Below, one piece after another: positions 4,347 to 6,533 of a stretch of 6,533 nucleotides of DNA. The DNA lies in NCBI GenBank assembly GCA_028715865.1, contig JAQUQY010000082.1:1-6533 (forward strand), in the 5' to 3' direction. The notes under the pieces are model-generated. The model saw nothing but the letters and a program-made list of their open reading frames with translations, searched no databases and was not told the DNA's origin. How positions within the stretch are numbered: position 1 is the first letter of the stretch; each line of letters begins with the position of its first letter. A program made the translations under genes and the position numbers. This DNA is from Syntrophales bacterium (GTDB lineage: Bacteria > Desulfobacterota > Syntrophia > Syntrophales > UBA2210).

Positions 4347-6533
4347 GTGGCGAATAAGGGCCTCTCGTACAAACTGAATATCATATTCGGGCTTTTCTTC
4401 CTGGTTCCCGTAGTCGGTTTTCTTTTTTTCGCGCTAAGGCACGATTTGCTGTCAGACCGTGCTGTTCCCTTCTATTTCATATTTCTGCTCGTTTTTTATC
4501 TTCTGGGGGTGATTATCCTAAGGAGCGTTTTCGATCGCGTAACGGGAATATCCAGGGGATTGACGGAACGTATATCGTCGCTATCCCTGGAAAACCCGGT
4601 TGATAAGAGTGGTGATGAACTGAAGGTAATAACCGAGTCCTTTTCCGCAGTGGAGGATAGATTCTCCGTTGTCCGAAGCAGGCTTGAAAGGAAGGAATCG
4701 GACATTTCAATTCTCAAGGAACTGTCGGACCTCTGTTATGTAACTCTCGATCCCGAAGAAGTGCTTTACATCACGCTGGAGCGGGCGCTTAAATTGGCGG
4801 ATGCCGATATCGGATCAGTTATGATGATCGATCCGGATGATAGGAGCCAATTTGTCGTCAGGGCTTCCATCGGTCTTGGATCGGTTGTGTCAGTCGGTCA
4901 ACGCGTGGATTTTTCCGGGAGCATCGCGAAGTACGCCGTGATAAACAAATCACCGTTGGTTATTGAAAATATCGAGACGGACAGCCGTTTTGGAAGGATC
5001 AACCGCCCACAGTACGGCACCAAGTCATTCATTTGCCTTCCCATTAAAACAATCAGGGACATTATAGGTGTAATTACCATATCGCGAAGAGTCGACGATA
5101 CTCCCTTTTCAGCAGATATATTGAGCGTTATAACGCCGCTTGTGAGCAATGCAGCCTTTACTTTCGAAAATCTCCGCATGATGCGTGAAAGGGAAAGGGA
5201 TCTTCGAATATTTCAGGTGCTGGAAAGGGTTACCGACGCGCTTGGTTCGAGCTTGCGCGGGCGTGAACTGGTTCAGGCAATACTGAATGAAGTGCGGAGC
5301 GAGACCGTGTTCCAGAGAGCTGTTGTCTTTGTGCGCTACGAGACCCGTCCCGAAGAGCTTCAGCTATACGACTTTTATGAATCGAAGAAGTCCAACCTCA
5401 AGCAAGGCATGAGATATTCGGCACACAGTTCTTTTTTTGAAAGGGTTTTTAGGCAAGGGGATTATCTTGTCATCAATGATGCTTCGGACCTGGCGACCTC
5501 TCCTGAAGTTGACATCTTTGATGATGGCGCCGGATCTGCCCTGGTTATTCCACTGAAGAACGATGGAACGGTTATTGGAGTGCTGCTTTTGGGGGGATTG
5601 CAGGTAGACAGGCTGGCGTCGACGCGAAGCCTGATGGAGCAGGTAGGTTCCGCGATTTCCATGGCGATTGTAAGGGACGAGCTTTCTTTGGCGGTTTCGC
5701 GTCGAGGGAGCGAGCTTGCCACCCTCAGGCAGATCGGCGGAGCGCTCGCCTCATCCACATTCGATATGAACAAGGTATTGTCCTACACCATGGACATGAT
5801 CAAAAGCGCCATTAATGTCGAGGCGGGGTCTCTTATCCTTGTTGAGGGGAATGAACTTCACTTCACGGTTGCCTTCGGCATGGATATTGAGGAACTAAGA
5901 AAAACTCCACTTGCGAAGGGGCAGGGTATAGCCGGCTACGTGACTGCCAGGGGAGAGTCGTTGCTTGTCAATGACATTATGACGTCCAAATTTTTTCACA
6001 GTGAAATCGACACAAAAATTCCCTTCATTACCAGGTCTGTCCTTGCGGTGCCTCTTATATCCCAGGGCAGGGTTATAGGGGTATTAAAGGTACTCAACAA
6101 ATCCACCGGAGATTTCAACAACGATGACATGCAGCTTCTTCAGTCTATAGCTTCCTCCGTCAGCATTGCCCTTGAGAATGCACGGCTCTACCGTGAAACG
6201 CTCTTGCTTGCTGAACACGAGAGGGAGGTCAGGCGAATATTCCAGAAGTTTGTTCCCAAGGAAATTGTGGACAAGATCATTCACGGCACAGAGACAGGCA
6301 TGAAAGTTCGTGACGAGTTTAGAACACTGACGCTACTAAATCTTGACATCAGGGGTTTTTCCGGTCTGGCCAAACGGATCGGGCCGCAAAAAACCGTCTC
6401 CTTCCTCAATTATTTTTTCTCTGTAATGGGTGAGATCGTGTTCAAAAACGACGGAATCGTGGACAAATACCTGGGGGACGGATTTCTTGCACTTTTCGGA
6501 GCCCCCATGTCAAGCGTTTCCGATGCCGACAAT
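4347..6533 (+). CDS. Membrane-anchored class III adenylate/guanylate cyclase with three GAF domains (partial, runs off the window)
   Basis: The frame is open for 729 codons from GTG to the window edge. Two membrane segments (about 9-30 and 42-59) enclose a short outside loop of some 11 residues. A HAMP-like/coiled-coil linker follows (about 60-125, with SGDELKVITESFSAVEDRF). Three GAF sensor domains lie at about 125-275, 290-445 and 458-612, and the third is the most canonical (GQGIAGYV, LAVPL, GVLKVLNK). A signalling helix leads through FQKFVPKEIVDKI (632-644) into the class III cyclase domain. There, LDIRGFS gives metal ligand D667 and VDKYLGDGFLALFGAP gives D711. K707 sits where adenine-specific cyclases have lysine, so cAMP is the likely product. 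The transition-state Asn/Arg and the second specificity residue lie beyond the edge. It follows rubrerythrin by 134 bases with no visible terminator. The GAF ligands are unknown. Confidence 0.92.
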   Translation, partial: MANKGLSYKLNIIFGLFFLVPVVGFLFFALRHDLLSDRAVPFYFIFLLVFYLLGVIILRSVFDRVTGISRGLTERISSLSLENPVDKSGDELKVITESFSAVEDRFSVVRSRLERKESDISILKELSDLCYVTLDPEEVLYITLERALKLADADIGSVMMIDPDDRSQFVVRASIGLGSVVSVGQRVDFSGSIAKYAVINKSPLVIENIETDSRFGRINRPQYGTKSFICLPIKTIRDIIGVITISRRVDDTPFSADILSVITPLVSNAAFTFENLRMMRERERDLRIFQVLERVTDALGSSLRGRELVQAILNEVRSETVFQRAVVFVRYETRPEELQLYDFYESKKSNLKQGMRYSAHSSFFERVFRQGDYLVINDASDLATSPEVDIFDDGAGSALVIPLKNDGTVIGVLLLGGLQVDRLASTRSLMEQVGSAISMAIVRDELSLAVSRRGSELATLRQIGGALASSTFDMNKVLSYTMDMIKSAINVEAGSLILVEGNELHFTVAFGMDIEELRKTPLAKGQGIAGYVTARGESLLVNDIMTSKFFHSEIDTKIPFITRSVLAVPLISQGRVIGVLKVLNKSTGDFNNDDMQLLQSIASSVSIALENARLYRETLLLAEHEREVRRIFQKFVPKEIVDKIIHGTETGMKVRDEFRTLTLLNLDIRGFSGLAKRIGPQKTVSFLNYFFSVMGEIVFKNDGIVDKYLGDGFLALFGAPMSSVSDADN

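Noticed and set aside
4115..4357. An 80-codon + frame spanning the end of rbr and the rbr-cyclase gap
   Set aside because: It starts about 98 bases inside rbr, over the intact rubredoxin-like domain, with no ribosome site. The later part reads fairly protein-like but has no usable start of its own, so it is not called as a gene.

Overview
The window reads as accessory-metabolism DNA from a strictly anaerobic or only slightly oxygen-tolerant bacterium. The evidence is a flavodiiron protein, rubredoxin and rubrerythrin set, which is the classic oxygen and peroxide detoxification kit of anaerobes such as sulfate reducers. A TRAP organic-acid transporter lies on one side and a large multi-GAF class III nucleotide cyclase on the other. 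A Desulfobacterota (deltaproteobacterial) or spirochaete-like host would fit, but no feature fixes the taxon. All genes are on the + strand.

Region 1 (1-2108) is a TRAP transporter locus. A ten-codon C-terminal tail of an upstream gene, plausibly the DctP binding protein, is followed by a spacer with a strong hairpin. Then come dctQ (small permease, GTG start) and dctM (large permease), overlapping by ATGA. A clear rho-independent terminator at 2081-2108 closes the unit. The C-terminal motif of DctM resembles the mannitol/chloroaromatic (FcbT3-like) branch; the substrate cannot be read from sequence.

Region 2 (2192-4212) is the oxidative-stress module: a 400-residue FprA/ROO-type flavodiiron protein, a 52-residue rubredoxin 25 nt downstream, and a 170-residue rubrerythrin after a 121-nt gap that may hold its own promoter. 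Rubredoxin would pass electrons to the flavodiiron protein, which reduces O2 (or NO) to water (or N2O), and to rubrerythrin, which reduces hydrogen peroxide.

Region 3 (4347 to the window edge) is a long open frame of at least 729 codons. It has two N-terminal membrane segments, a HAMP-like/coiled-coil linker, three tandem GAF domains, a signalling helix and the first part of a class III adenylyl/guanylyl cyclase domain, in which both metal-binding aspartates are visible. No terminator is visible between rubrerythrin and this gene, so it may be co-transcribed with the detoxification genes. That suggests, without proving, a link between redox or oxygen status and cyclic nucleotide signalling. 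There are no RNA genes, mobile elements or CRISPR arrays in the window.
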